Made by a program: the position numbers and the translations under genes
The notes under the pieces: model-generated
Database searches by the model: none
What the model was told of the DNA's origin: nothing
What the model saw: only the letters and a program-made list of their open reading frames with translations
Shown here: positions 9,039 to 17,346 of the stretch, piece by piece
How positions within the stretch are numbered: position 1 is the stretch's first letter
How the letters are laid out: each line of letters begins with the position of its first letter
Assembly: GCF_005869875.1 (NCBI RefSeq)
Contig: NZ_VAWG01000008.1
Coordinates: 1-64,000 of the forward strand
Source of the DNA: Paenibacillus pinistramenti
GTDB lineage: Bacteria; Bacillota; Bacilli; Paenibacillales; Paenibacillaceae
Length of the DNA stretch: 64,000 nucleotides
Direction of reading: 5' to 3'

Positions 9039-10100
9039 GTGAAATCATTGGCGGATTACATAGCGCCGGATGGAAGCCTGGATCAGGGGAAAATCCATCT
9101 CAGCGTTCCGCTCTATCAGGGCATGAACGGGCGTTTTGTCGAGCGGTTCTATGACGATTCCGGACAAAGCTATATCTATAAGCCTGTCACCCAAGAGGGC
9201 CAGGAAGGGCGGGAGGTCTGGGTCTATAACCATGTGCTGCCGAAGGTGGCAAAGGTCTATCCGGCATTGCTGGCCTATGCCGGGCCTTCGGAGTCTGGCG
9301 GCGCAGGCTGGGCGGTCTTTGAGGATCTGGGGCAGCTGAGCCATGATCACCGTCCCGGCACGCTGCTTCGTATGGCTCGCCTGGCTGCCGGCTGGCACTG
9401 TCTCCCTGCAGCGGAATGGGAGCATGCGGCGCTGGCCTCGCCCAAACCGCCCATTACGCAGATGGCCGCAGAGCTGCTCGGCCGGGAGGAGGAAGCGGGG
9501 CGGCTGCTCCAGGAAGCGGGCCTCCCGCCAGGGCTGATTCAGCGCGGAATGGACTTTGTGAACCGGTCGGCACTCGTCCGCGCCAAGGTGCTGAATCATG
9601 GGGATCTGCATGCCGGCAATTATGCGCGGGCCAGAGGCCGGCTGTATGTGCTGGATTGGGAGCATGCCCATTTGAATTCGCCGCTGTGGGATCTCTATCA
9701 TCTCATCGACATGTCCCATCCCGTTTATCCAAGAGCTTTCCCCATCACGGCTGAGCTGCGCGAACGGGTGCTTAGAGGCTATGCCCTGAAGCTCCGGGAA
9801 TACGGGCGGGAGCTGGACGAACAGCAGCTGGCGGATGATTACGACGGCTATGCCTGTTTATTTTCTTTATGGATGCTGCTCCTGATCGGGCGTGATCTTC
9901 AGCAGGGAAGCGTCTGCTGGTCAGCGCCGCAGCTTCTCCGGCAGCGGACGGAGACGATGGCCAGCCTCAAGGAGTGCGGCCTGCGCTTCTGGCAGAGCGG
10001 CGGGGGGCAAGGCGCCGGGCCGGGGACGGACGGGCCTGCAGAGGTGCGCCTAACCGCGGACGGCTATACCGCAGGCGGCTATACAGCAGAGGGGGGATAA
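9039..10100 (+). CDS. CotS-like spore coat protein of the aminoglycoside phosphotransferase fold
   Basis: The protein has the kinase-like APH fold used by CotS/YutH-type spore coat proteins. The catalytic loop HGDLHAGN (187-194) and the metal-binding DWEHA (D206) are intact. I chose GTG 9039 because GGTGAT lies 5 bases upstream; an in-frame TTG at 9027 is possible. The last residues are a short repeat (DGYTAGGYTAEGG). It directly precedes a glycosyltransferase gene (2-base gap), an arrangement like cotS/cotSA in Bacillus, and it follows a germination operon. A role in spore coat sugar or lipid modification is inference; a general small-molecule kinase is the alternative. Confidence 0.72.
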   Translation: MKSLADYIAPDGSLDQGKIHLSVPLYQGMNGRFVERFYDDSGQSYIYKPVTQEGQEGREVWVYNHVLPKVAKVYPALLAYAGPSESGGAGWAVFEDLGQLSHDHRPGTLLRMARLAAGWHCLPAAEWEHAALASPKPPITQMAAELLGREEEAGRLLQEAGLPPGLIQRGMDFVNRSALVRAKVLNHGDLHAGNYARARGRLYVLDWEHAHLNSPLWDLYHLIDMSHPVYPRAFPITAELRERVLRGYALKLREYGRELDEQQLADDYDGYACLFSLWMLLLIGRDLQQGSVCWSAPQLLRQRTETMASLKECGLRFWQSGGGQGAGPGTDGPAEVRLTADGYTAGGYTAEGG

Positions 10101-10102
10101 CC

Positions 10103-11104
10103 ATGACCAAAGTAGGTCTTGTCATGCGCAAGATTCAATTTGCCGAGGCGCAAGGGCCCCGGATCTTCGCAGAGCGGCTGCAGCGGATCGGCCGGGAGCT
10201 GGGCGTGGAGATTGTGTTCATTTCGCCGGAGCGCCATGTGAGCGGCCATGACTGGCTGCCCGGTTATGAGCATGAGAAGGGCGATCTGGTGAATTACGAC
10301 ATCGTCCTGGATCAGATTTACAAGGAGAAGATTGAGCACGTCATTTATACGGTATCGGGATTTACTTTTCTAAAAATGTTCCTGCCAAACAGTGTCCTGT
10401 TCCCGCACAGCTTTCCTGACCCGGCCTTGACCGGCTATGAAATGATGAAGCCGTTCTATACGATGGTGGACAAGGCGATTGTGCAGACTGAATTTCTGCG
10501 TGAGCAGATGAAAGAGCGGTACGGGGTGACGGACGTCAGCGTCATTCCGATCGGCTTCAGCGAGGAGCTGGCGAACCGCCATTTCGACCCGGATGCGGTT
10601 GTGGACAACCGGGTTCTCTGGATCGGGCGGGACGAGGCGAACCGCCGGCCGGACCTGGTGCTGGAATATGCCAGACGCAGCCCAGATAAAGAGGTATTCA
10701 TGGTATTCGGCGGCCTGCGGTACAAGGAGAGCATGAAGAAATACGATATTCCGGACAATGTGAAGCTGAAATTTGCCTTGTCGCAGGATGAGGTGTTCGC
10801 GCTCATGAATTCCTCAAAGGTTTATTTCAGTTCTTCCCGGTTCGACACCTTCGCAATGCCTTTGACAGAAGCGATGGCGATGGGCAAAATCGTCGTCAAG
10901 CCCGAGCATCCGTGCTACGGCCATATCAACGGCCCGCACTGCTTTGCCGGCAATGAGACCAATTGGTTCGAGCTGGTCAACATGGCGGCAGCGCAGCCGC
11001 GCAAGTGGTCGGACGAGAACCAGCGCTATGCTTTTGAGCATTTTTCCGAGCGGGTGATGAAAGAGGGTTACCGGACGTTCTTTGAGTCCTGGCTCACAAG
11101 CTAG
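10103..11104 (+). CDS. Glycosyltransferase of the GT4 type (CotSA-like)
   Basis: This 333-residue protein has the two-domain GT-B layout. Its C-terminal half carries NRVLWIGRDEANRRPDLVLEYAR, then a conserved sugar-nucleotide site around SSSRFDTFAMPLTEAMAMGK, typical of GT4 enzymes. No signal peptide or membrane segment is seen. The start is ATG 10103 behind AGAGGGGGG; a longer frame from 9974 would overlap the previous gene. Its close coupling to the CotS-like gene suggests that the pair glycosylates a spore surface component. Donor and acceptor are unknown. Confidence 0.78.
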   Translation: MTKVGLVMRKIQFAEAQGPRIFAERLQRIGRELGVEIVFISPERHVSGHDWLPGYEHEKGDLVNYDIVLDQIYKEKIEHVIYTVSGFTFLKMFLPNSVLFPHSFPDPALTGYEMMKPFYTMVDKAIVQTEFLREQMKERYGVTDVSVIPIGFSEELANRHFDPDAVVDNRVLWIGRDEANRRPDLVLEYARRSPDKEVFMVFGGLRYKESMKKYDIPDNVKLKFALSQDEVFALMNSSKVYFSSSRFDTFAMPLTEAMAMGKIVVKPEHPCYGHINGPHCFAGNETNWFELVNMAAAQPRKWSDENQRYAFEHFSERVMKEGYRTFFESWLTS

Positions 11105-11110
11105 GGAGGG

Positions 11111-11160
11111 CCGGATCATTGCGGAGCATCCCGGACCATTCCGGATCATCCCGGACCATT
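11111..11160 (+). repeat. Five 10-bp repeats of CCGGACCATT type
   Basis: The units CCGGATCATT, GCGGAGCATC, CCGGACCATT, CCGGATCATC and CCGGACCATT are perfectly in register between the glycosyltransferase stop and the terminator. Confidence 0.85.
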
Positions 11161-11170
11161 CAAATAATAA

Positions 11171-11215
11171 AGACCGGTTCCAAAGCTGTCAGCTTATCCG
11201 GAACCGGTCTGTTTG
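11171..11215. terminator. Strong bidirectional terminator between convergent genes
   Basis: An 11-pair perfect stem (AGACCGGTTCC at 11171-11181, GGAACCGGTCT at 11200-11210) is flanked by T-rich sequence on the right and A-rich sequence on the left. It can serve both the + strand glycosyltransferase and the - strand small ORF. Confidence 0.88.
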
Positions 11216-11277
11216 TTGTGGCGCGTTTATATCGCGTATGAATCACGTCTATTTTGCGTATATCTCACTGTTATCTC

Positions 11278-11433
11278 TTAAACGTTTTGTTTCATCTGTG
11301 TGCCGGCTTCGCACTGGCGCAGCTTGCGGACAATTTCCTTCTGCCATTTGGTGTCGCCGAGCATGGCGGCCAAATTTAGCAAATCAAGATAATCATCAAC
11401 CTGCAAATGAACTTTGGAATAACGGTTGGCCAT
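11278..11433 (-). CDS. 51-residue protein under a Fur/PerR-type box
   Basis: This small ORF runs from ATG 11433 to TAA 11278 and encodes a compact charged protein, predicted helical (VDDYLDLLNLAAMLGDTKW then QKEIVRKLRQCE). It has one cysteine and no signal peptide. A GAAAGGAAG ribosome site lies about 10 bases upstream. A perfect 7-1-7 palindrome, TGATAATCATTATCA, is centred about 45 bases upstream of the start, so the gene is likely repressed by Fur (or PerR/Zur). I do not recognise the family. By position it recalls small Fur-regulated proteins of the iron-sparing response, but no sequence likeness to FbpB is evident. Confidence 0.72.
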   Translation of the reverse strand: MANRYSKVHLQVDDYLDLLNLAAMLGDTKWQKEIVRKLRQCEAGTQMKQNV

Positions 11434-11470
11434 GGCTCTAAGCTTCCTTTCTGTCTCTGGGGTGCAATAA

Positions 11471-11485
11471 TGATAATCATTATCA
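11471..11485. promoter_or_regulatory. Perfect Fur/PerR-family operator (TGATAATCATTATCA)
   Basis: The 7-1-7 inverted repeat TGATAATCATTATCA, embedded in AATGATAATCATTATCATTT, equals the Bacillus Fur-box core. It lies 38 bases upstream of the - strand 51-residue ORF and 163 bases upstream of the + strand formate/nitrite transporter, so it could act on one or both. Confidence 0.85.
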
Positions 11486-11647
11486 TTTAATTATTTGTAT
11501 TATGACATAAATGTCGGAAGATAGCCAATCCTTTTCTGCTGTTCAGAGCAAAAGATTACAGCGAATCCGGACTGCCAGGTTTATTTCTGTCTGATTTGTG
11601 TTATATTACGGAAAATAAAGGTATTACATGATGCTCCGGGAGGGACT

Positions 11648-12448
11648 ATGGAAACAGAAGCGCTGTTAAAAGTAGAAGAGCTTGCATTAAAGAAACATAA
11701 GATTTTCAAGCAGAGCTGGATTCGTTATTTGGCCCGGGCTATGCTGGCGAGTATGTTTATCGGCTTTGGCGTAATCGTAGCTTTTAAGACAGGCAACTTT
11801 TTCTATTTGAAGGATTCTCCATTCACCTATCCGATGGCGGCGATGACGTTCGGGGCGGCGATTATTCTGATCTCCTACGGCGGGGGAGACTTGTTCACGG
11901 GGAATACGTTCTATTACACTTACGCTGCTCTGCGCAAGAAGCTGAAATGGAGAGAAGTGCTCGAACTGTGGGGCTCCAGCTATCTTGGCAATATTTTGGG
12001 GGCGCTCGTGTTCGCCTTACTGATTCACCTGACAGGGCTGTTTGATTCTCCGTCGGTCAACGGCTTTCTGCTCAGCGTAGCCCAGCATAAAGTAGAAGCT
12101 CCGTTTGGAGAGCTGTTCTTCCGGGCGATTTTGTGTAACTGGCTGGTATGTCTAGCCTTCTTCCTGCCGATGTCCATGAAGGGAGACGGAGCGAAGCTGT
12201 TTGCGATGATGCTGTTTGTATTCTGCTTCTTCATTTCGGGATATGAGCACAGTATTGCTAACATGTGTACGTTTGCCATTGCACTGGTTCTGCAGCATCC
12301 GGAAGGCTTCTCGTTTGCCGGGGTGATTTATAATCTGATCCCGGTAACGCTCGGGAACCTGGTTGGCGGTGTGCTGCTGATGGGCTTCATGTACTATTTC
12401 GTGAACAAGCCTTATCTTGAGGAAGAAGACAACGGACAAGCGCATTAA
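11648..12448 (+). CDS. Formate/nitrite transporter family channel
   Basis: This 266-residue membrane protein belongs to the FNT family (FocA/NirC), pentameric channels for formate, nitrite or hydrosulfide. Visible hallmarks are six hydrophobic helices, SYGGGDLFTGNTFYY (the FNT signature after helix 2), and FFISGYEHSIANM near helix 5. The start ATG follows CGGGAGGGA. No formate or nitrite metabolism gene is adjacent, so the substrate is not defined. A Fur-type box is present in the upstream region. Confidence 0.92.
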   Translation: METEALLKVEELALKKHKIFKQSWIRYLARAMLASMFIGFGVIVAFKTGNFFYLKDSPFTYPMAAMTFGAAIILISYGGGDLFTGNTFYYTYAALRKKLKWREVLELWGSSYLGNILGALVFALLIHLTGLFDSPSVNGFLLSVAQHKVEAPFGELFFRAILCNWLVCLAFFLPMSMKGDGAKLFAMMLFVFCFFISGYEHSIANMCTFAIALVLQHPEGFSFAGVIYNLIPVTLGNLVGGVLLMGFMYYFVNKPYLEEEDNGQAH

Positions 12449-12490
12449 TAGGCCGGCTGGCAGACTGAAGACAAGTGGAAAGGGAGCGGC

Positions 12491-13000
12491 ATGCAGATGG
12501 GCTTGCAGGAGGAAATGAACGGCAGCAGCCGGGGGGCTGAGCTGCCCCCGGAGGTATACGCGCTGCTGAACGGCACTGATCTGGCAGACAAACAGGAAGA
12601 GGCGATGATGCTGATCACCGTGTCGGAGGACGGGTGGCCGCATACCGCGATGCTCAGCGTCGGGGAGGTCGCCGCCGCAAGTCCAAACCTGCTTCGCATC
12701 GGGCTGTGGCAGGGCACTGAGACAAGCGGGAACCTGAAGCGTGCCGGGAAGGCCGCGCTGGTGCTGGTTTATCAGGGCAAGGTCAATTATCTGAAGCTGC
12801 AGGTCAAGCCGCTTCCCGCCTCCCGGGAAAGCGCCTATCCCCGCGACCGTTTCGAGGCTGAACTGGCCGGGGTCAAGCAGGATACCGCCAAATATGCGGA
12901 GATTGTGAGCGGCATCCGGATTGCGCTGCACGACCCTCCGGAGGTGGTCAAGCGGTGGGAGGCAACGGTAAGGGATTTAGTCCGGGAGGAAGAGGATTAA
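12491..13000 (+). CDS. Pyridoxamine 5'-phosphate oxidase-like flavin-binding protein
   Basis: This 169-residue protein has the split-barrel FMN-binding fold of the PNPOx-like superfamily. The pattern is EEAMMLITVSEDGWPHTAMLSVGEV followed by LWQGTETSGNLKRAGKAALVLV. It is probably a flavin- or F420-type oxidoreductase or a stress protein; the substrate is unknown. A good AAAGGGAG ribosome site precedes ATG 12491 (a second ATG lies 6 bases later). It is 42 bases downstream of the transporter gene, may be co-transcribed, and is followed by a terminator. Confidence 0.8.
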   Translation: MQMGLQEEMNGSSRGAELPPEVYALLNGTDLADKQEEAMMLITVSEDGWPHTAMLSVGEVAAASPNLLRIGLWQGTETSGNLKRAGKAALVLVYQGKVNYLKLQVKPLPASRESAYPRDRFEAELAGVKQDTAKYAEIVSGIRIALHDPPEVVKRWEATVRDLVREEED

Positions 13001-13013
13001 GAGAAATCAGAGG

Positions 13014-13057
13014 GCTGTTCTTCGGGCGGTGCGCCGCCGCGGAGAACGGCTTTTTTT
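13014..13057 (+). terminator. Rho-independent terminator
   Basis: GCTGTTCT pairs with AGAACGGC around a GC-rich inner stem and is followed by seven T. Confidence 0.85.
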
Positions 13058-13179
13058 ACGTCTAAATCCCTGTTTGGATATGAAGAAAATGGTTTCTTTT
13101 AGCAGGAGCGTCGGGGTATAATATGTGGGATTGTCTATCACTTTTTGTCGGGTTTTGTAAGGTATTGTAGGAGGAAGTT

Positions 13180-15486
13180 ATGCAAAGTATAAAATGGGAG
13201 CTGGAAGGGTTCCCGCTTGCGGTGTCTATCGGTGTTTTATTCCTGTGTTTAGTGTTCATGGTGAGAGCTGTATTTCTGATCATAGAGGCCCGGAAGGACC
13301 ATAAGGAGAAGGCGCTGCTGTGGTCCTTCTTTACGGAGACGCTGAAGGATTACGGGATTCTGGTGTGGGCCGTTCACCCTGTAAAGGGTACGGTGTATTT
13401 CAGCAGCTGGGCCCAAAATTTGACGAGATTTACGGAGAAGGAAGTGCTGGGCAGGGCGCCCGGTGAAACGGGCCTGCGCGAGGCCGGCTTCGGCATCCTG
13501 GTCGATCTTATGGAGGGGATTGCATTAGGCAATATCCCGGAGAACGGTGCGGAGCTCGTATTGACCAGCGCCGGCGGCGCAAGACATGATCTGCAGATCC
13601 GCATTACAGAAGCCGGGCGGACGGACAGCAGTCCCGGGATTTACGTGCTTACGGGCATGGATGTTACAGAATGGAAGAGGACCGAGGAGCGCCTGCAGCT
13701 GGCTTACGGAGGTTCGGGTGCGATCATATGGGAGACCGACTTAGAGAATAGAATTTATACACTCTCCAGACGATGGAATGAGCTGATGGGATATGAAGAA
13801 CGCGAGGAGCCGTACACCGCAGAGGAATTAATAGCGCTCATCCACCCTGAAGACTGGGAGCAGGCCGAGAAGCGCCGTTTGGATCATCTGACAGGCGAAG
13901 CACCCACCTACAATGCTGAATACCGGATGAAGACAGCCCGGGGAGAATACCGCTGGATCCAGGCGCGCGGCCGGGTTCTGCGCGATGAGCAGGGCAGCGC
14001 GGTCCGGTTTGCTGGTTCCATGATTGACGTGACCGACCGCAAACGGTACGAGCTGCAGGTGGAGTCCAGCCTCAGAGAGCTGGAGCATACCAACCAGACC
14101 TTATCCGCCATGCAGGAAAGGCTCAGACAGCAGCTCCATATGCTTATGGAGAGCCAGGCCCAGCTGCGCCAGAAGGAAGACAAGCTTCATAAGCTGGCTT
14201 ACTTTGACACCGTGAGCGGGCTGCCAAACCGGGTGTATTTGATGGAGCTGCTGGAAAGCAGCCTCGCGGAGCCGGATCAGAAAGCGGCACTCTTATTTAT
14301 AGATACCGACAATTTCAAAAATATAAATGATACTCTGGGGCACAAAGAAGGCGACCAGCTGATTAAACAGGTAGGCGAGCGGCTGACCGGCATGCTGCCT
14401 TCGGGCGCCATGCTGTTCCGCTTCGGCGGGGATGAATTTGTCATGCTGGTCAGGGAGGCAGCAGCTTTGGAGCAGCTGCAGCTCTTGACCCGGCAGCTCT
14501 TGAAGGGAATCAAGGAGCCTTTTCAATTTGGACAGAGTGAGCTGCATTTGTCTGTCAGCATCGGGATCGCCCTTTATCCGGAGCACGCCTCAAACCCTGA
14601 AGAGCTGATCAAGAATGCTGATCTTGCGCTGTACCACGCCCAGAAGCTGGGCAAGAGCTCCAGCGTTGTTTATGACGCCGTGATGCAGAAGGAGCTGCAG
14701 AGCCGGATGCTGATCGAATCTCATCTGGTGTCCGCGCTGGACCATGATGAGTTTGAGCTGCATTACCAGCCGCAGGTGGATGCGGCAACCGGAAGAATTA
14801 CCGGCTTCGAAGCCCTGCTGCGCTGGAATAATTCCGAGCTTGGCAGAGTGTCTCCGGACAAATTCATCCGGATTGCAGAAGACAGCAGGCAGATCAACGC
14901 CATTGGGGAATGGGTGCTTCTGACGGCCAGCTCGTTCCTGAAAGACCTCCATGATGCCGGCTATGCCGATTGCAAAATGTCGGTGAACATCTCCGTCATG
15001 CAGCTGAAGCAGGAGGGCTTTGTAGACACTTTAGCCGAGATTCTGGAGGATGTGGGGCTGCCGCCGAACCGGCTGGAGATCGAGATTACAGAGTCGCTCT
15101 TCATGGAATCGGGGGAGCGGAGAGATCTGATCGCGAAGCTGGATCAGGTGCGCCAGATGGGCATCGGTATTGCGCTTGATGATTTCGGGACAGGCTATTC
15201 CTCGCTGGACTATTTGAGGGAGCTGCCGATCACCACCTTGAAGATGGACAAGAAATTCGTCGACCCGATTGAAGCCGAAGAGGAGAGCCGCTCGCTCGCC
15301 TCGGCGATTCTGCTCATCGGACACAGCCTGGGCCTGCGGATTGTGGCGGAAGGTGTGGAGACGCCCAAGCAGCTGGATTTTTTAAAGGCTAACAATTGTG
15401 ATATGATTCAGGGTTATCTGTACAGCAAGCCGCTTCCCGACCGCCAGATCAAAGAGCTGCTGGAGAGATGGGAACACGGGCGGTGA
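13180..15486 (+). CDS. PAS-GGDEF-EAL cyclic-di-GMP protein
   Basis: This 768-residue protein carries both c-di-GMP synthesis and breakdown domains. An N-terminal membrane helix (about residues 12-38) is followed by one or two PAS domains (the second at about 165-290, ending DVTDRKR), a short coiled coil, a GGDEF domain with intact FGGDEF (415-420), and an EAL domain with EAL at 544-546. The EAL domain keeps EITES, DDFGTGYSSL and AEGVET, so phosphodiesterase activity is likely. No RxxD product-inhibition site is obvious before GGDEF. ATG 13180 follows AGGAGGAAG. It is separate from the two-component genes downstream. Confidence 0.93.
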   Translation: MQSIKWELEGFPLAVSIGVLFLCLVFMVRAVFLIIEARKDHKEKALLWSFFTETLKDYGILVWAVHPVKGTVYFSSWAQNLTRFTEKEVLGRAPGETGLREAGFGILVDLMEGIALGNIPENGAELVLTSAGGARHDLQIRITEAGRTDSSPGIYVLTGMDVTEWKRTEERLQLAYGGSGAIIWETDLENRIYTLSRRWNELMGYEEREEPYTAEELIALIHPEDWEQAEKRRLDHLTGEAPTYNAEYRMKTARGEYRWIQARGRVLRDEQGSAVRFAGSMIDVTDRKRYELQVESSLRELEHTNQTLSAMQERLRQQLHMLMESQAQLRQKEDKLHKLAYFDTVSGLPNRVYLMELLESSLAEPDQKAALLFIDTDNFKNINDTLGHKEGDQLIKQVGERLTGMLPSGAMLFRFGGDEFVMLVREAAALEQLQLLTRQLLKGIKEPFQFGQSELHLSVSIGIALYPEHASNPEELIKNADLALYHAQKLGKSSSVVYDAVMQKELQSRMLIESHLVSALDHDEFELHYQPQVDAATGRITGFEALLRWNNSELGRVSPDKFIRIAEDSRQINAIGEWVLLTASSFLKDLHDAGYADCKMSVNISVMQLKQEGFVDTLAEILEDVGLPPNRLEIEITESLFMESGERRDLIAKLDQVRQMGIGIALDDFGTGYSSLDYLRELPITTLKMDKKFVDPIEAEEESRSLASAILLIGHSLGLRIVAEGVETPKQLDFLKANNCDMIQGYLYSKPLPDRQIKELLERWEHGR

Positions 15487-15510
15487 AGCCAGCGGATGGG
15501 GGAATAGGGC

Positions 15511-17346
15511 ATGAGAGCCGGTTACATCTATCGGAATTTCTTTAAAAATAACCTGTTTATGAGAATGCTCCTGATCTTTATGGGGATTGCCGTCCTGACG
15601 ATTGTTACCCTCTCTTATCTGATGTTCATTTCGTTGTCCCAATCGATCATGAAACGGGAGCTCGACAGCCAGAAGGCGGCGATGGAAAGTGTGAACCGCT
15701 ACCTCCATTCCCGCTACGAGGCTGTGCAGAACATGGTCCGGGATATGTACCGCAATGAGACGTTATACGGCAATATCAGCTATCTGATGGAGCATAACTA
15801 TGCGGAATACGTGCAGCACCGGATGGATCAGTTCTACAACGAAACCGGTGATTATTCCACGGATGCGCTGCAGTATTTTCAGAACGTGATGGACGAGAAC
15901 AGCGATATCCGGAATTTGATCCTGTACAGCTCGGACAAGCAGCAGCTGTCGGCTTTCAATGCGAGCAAGCAGTTCAAGCAGATCTCCGCGCAGATGACCC
16001 ATTCCTATATTCCGGACGCCATGGCGATGGAGACGAAGAATATTACAGCCCCCAACTACTGGGTTAAAAAGGCTGTCAGCCAGAAGGACCCCGCGCTCTA
16101 TGCCATCCGGGTGCCGATCAACAACCGCCAGACCCTCAAAAATGCCGGCCAGCTGCTGGTGTACCTGAATTCCAGCAGCATTTCCTCAGCGCTTGCGAGC
16201 TATCAGAACAGCCTCAAGGGGGAGATTGTCGTGCTTTCGCCTGAAGGCACCGTTCTGTATGACTCCAAAGACCAGTTCTACGGCAAGAAATACCCCTACG
16301 TCGATATTGAAGGAACCCTGTATGATACCCCCGAATCGGTCTCTACGAGCAGCGGCCAGCATTTATATCTTAATAAGCTGATTTCAGCGGATGATGGATA
16401 CGCGGTCATCGGTTCTGTTCCGAAGTCTGAGGTTGCGGAGGCCTATTCCGGCATCAAGAAGACCATTATTACGATCAGCGTCTTCTGTATCCTGTTTGTG
16501 ATCAGCATCCCGATTATTTTTGTCATGAATTTTGCCAAGAGAACCAACCGGATCATTAAATTCACCCGCAAGGTGAAGAATGGGGATTTGGCGGCGCGGA
16601 TTGAGGACCCTCATGAAGATGAGCTGGGCCAGATCTCCAAGAGCTTCAACGACATGCTGGATGAGCTGAATCTCTACATAGAGCGCGTGTACAAGGCGGA
16701 GATCAAGCAGAAGGAGACGGAGCTCGTAGCCCTGCAGGCGAGGGTCAGCCCGCATTTTCTGTACAATACGCTTGAAGTGATCCGGATGAGGGCGATTTCG
16801 CAGGGAGCGCGGGATGTAGGCGAAATGATCTACAGCCTGTCCCTGCTGTTCAAGAATCTGGTCAAGCAGAAGAAGGTCTATACGCTGAAGGATGAGCTCG
16901 AATCCTGCCGGCTGTATCTAGAGCTATTCCGGATTCGTTATAAGGACAAATTCAACTACACCCTGACTTCTGAGCCGGGACTTGACAATAAAACGGTAAC
17001 GAAGCTGTCTCTGCAGCCGGTGATCGAGAATTATATTGTGCACGGGATCCGCACGGACCGCTGGGACAACTGGCTGTCGGTAAAGGTGCGGGCCGAGGGG
17101 CAGGTGCTTATTGCCGAGATTTCGGATAACGGGACAGGAATAGAGCCGGACCGTTTGGAGGAGATTAGGGAAGAGCTGGAGAAGCCGGAGGAGACGGGAA
17201 AAATGTTCGGTCTGCGCAGTGTGCACAGCCGGCTGAGGTTTCTCTACGGCCCTGAATACGGCCTGACGATCACCAGCCAAGCCGGTGAAGGCACAACGGT
17301 TCAGGTCAGATACCCGAACATGGAGGAGGCAGCTGACCATGTATAA
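15511..17346 (+). CDS. Sensor histidine kinase, YesM type
   Basis: This is a membrane sensor kinase of the LytS/YesM (HPK7-like) class, 611 residues. Helix 1 (about 15-40) and helix 2 (about 310-335) flank a large extracellular sensor domain. HAMP follows, then the phospho-acceptor H415 in RVSPHFLYNTLEVIRM and a HATPase domain with SDNGTGIEPD and GLRSVHSRL. It overlaps the regulator gene by 8 bases, so the two form one signalling pair. As with other YesM/YesN pairs that precede Lpl-type importers, it probably senses an extracellular sugar or sugar-loaded binding protein and controls the transporter and glycosidase genes downstream. Confidence 0.95.
   Translation: MRAGYIYRNFFKNNLFMRMLLIFMGIAVLTIVTLSYLMFISLSQSIMKRELDSQKAAMESVNRYLHSRYEAVQNMVRDMYRNETLYGNISYLMEHNYAEYVQHRMDQFYNETGDYSTDALQYFQNVMDENSDIRNLILYSSDKQQLSAFNASKQFKQISAQMTHSYIPDAMAMETKNITAPNYWVKKAVSQKDPALYAIRVPINNRQTLKNAGQLLVYLNSSSISSALASYQNSLKGEIVVLSPEGTVLYDSKDQFYGKKYPYVDIEGTLYDTPESVSTSSGQHLYLNKLISADDGYAVIGSVPKSEVAEAYSGIKKTIITISVFCILFVISIPIIFVMNFAKRTNRIIKFTRKVKNGDLAARIEDPHEDELGQISKSFNDMLDELNLYIERVYKAEIKQKETELVALQARVSPHFLYNTLEVIRMRAISQGARDVGEMIYSLSLLFKNLVKQKKVYTLKDELESCRLYLELFRIRYKDKFNYTLTSEPGLDNKTVTKLSLQPVIENYIVHGIRTDRWDNWLSVKVRAEGQVLIAEISDNGTGIEPDRLEEIREELEKPEETGKMFGLRSVHSRLRFLYGPEYGLTITSQAGEGTTVQVRYPNMEEAADHV

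Noticed and set aside
13117-13122. TATAAT before the GGDEF-EAL gene as a promoter
   Set aside because: The -10 match is perfect, but no convincing -35 lies 16-18 bases upstream, so it was not listed as a feature.
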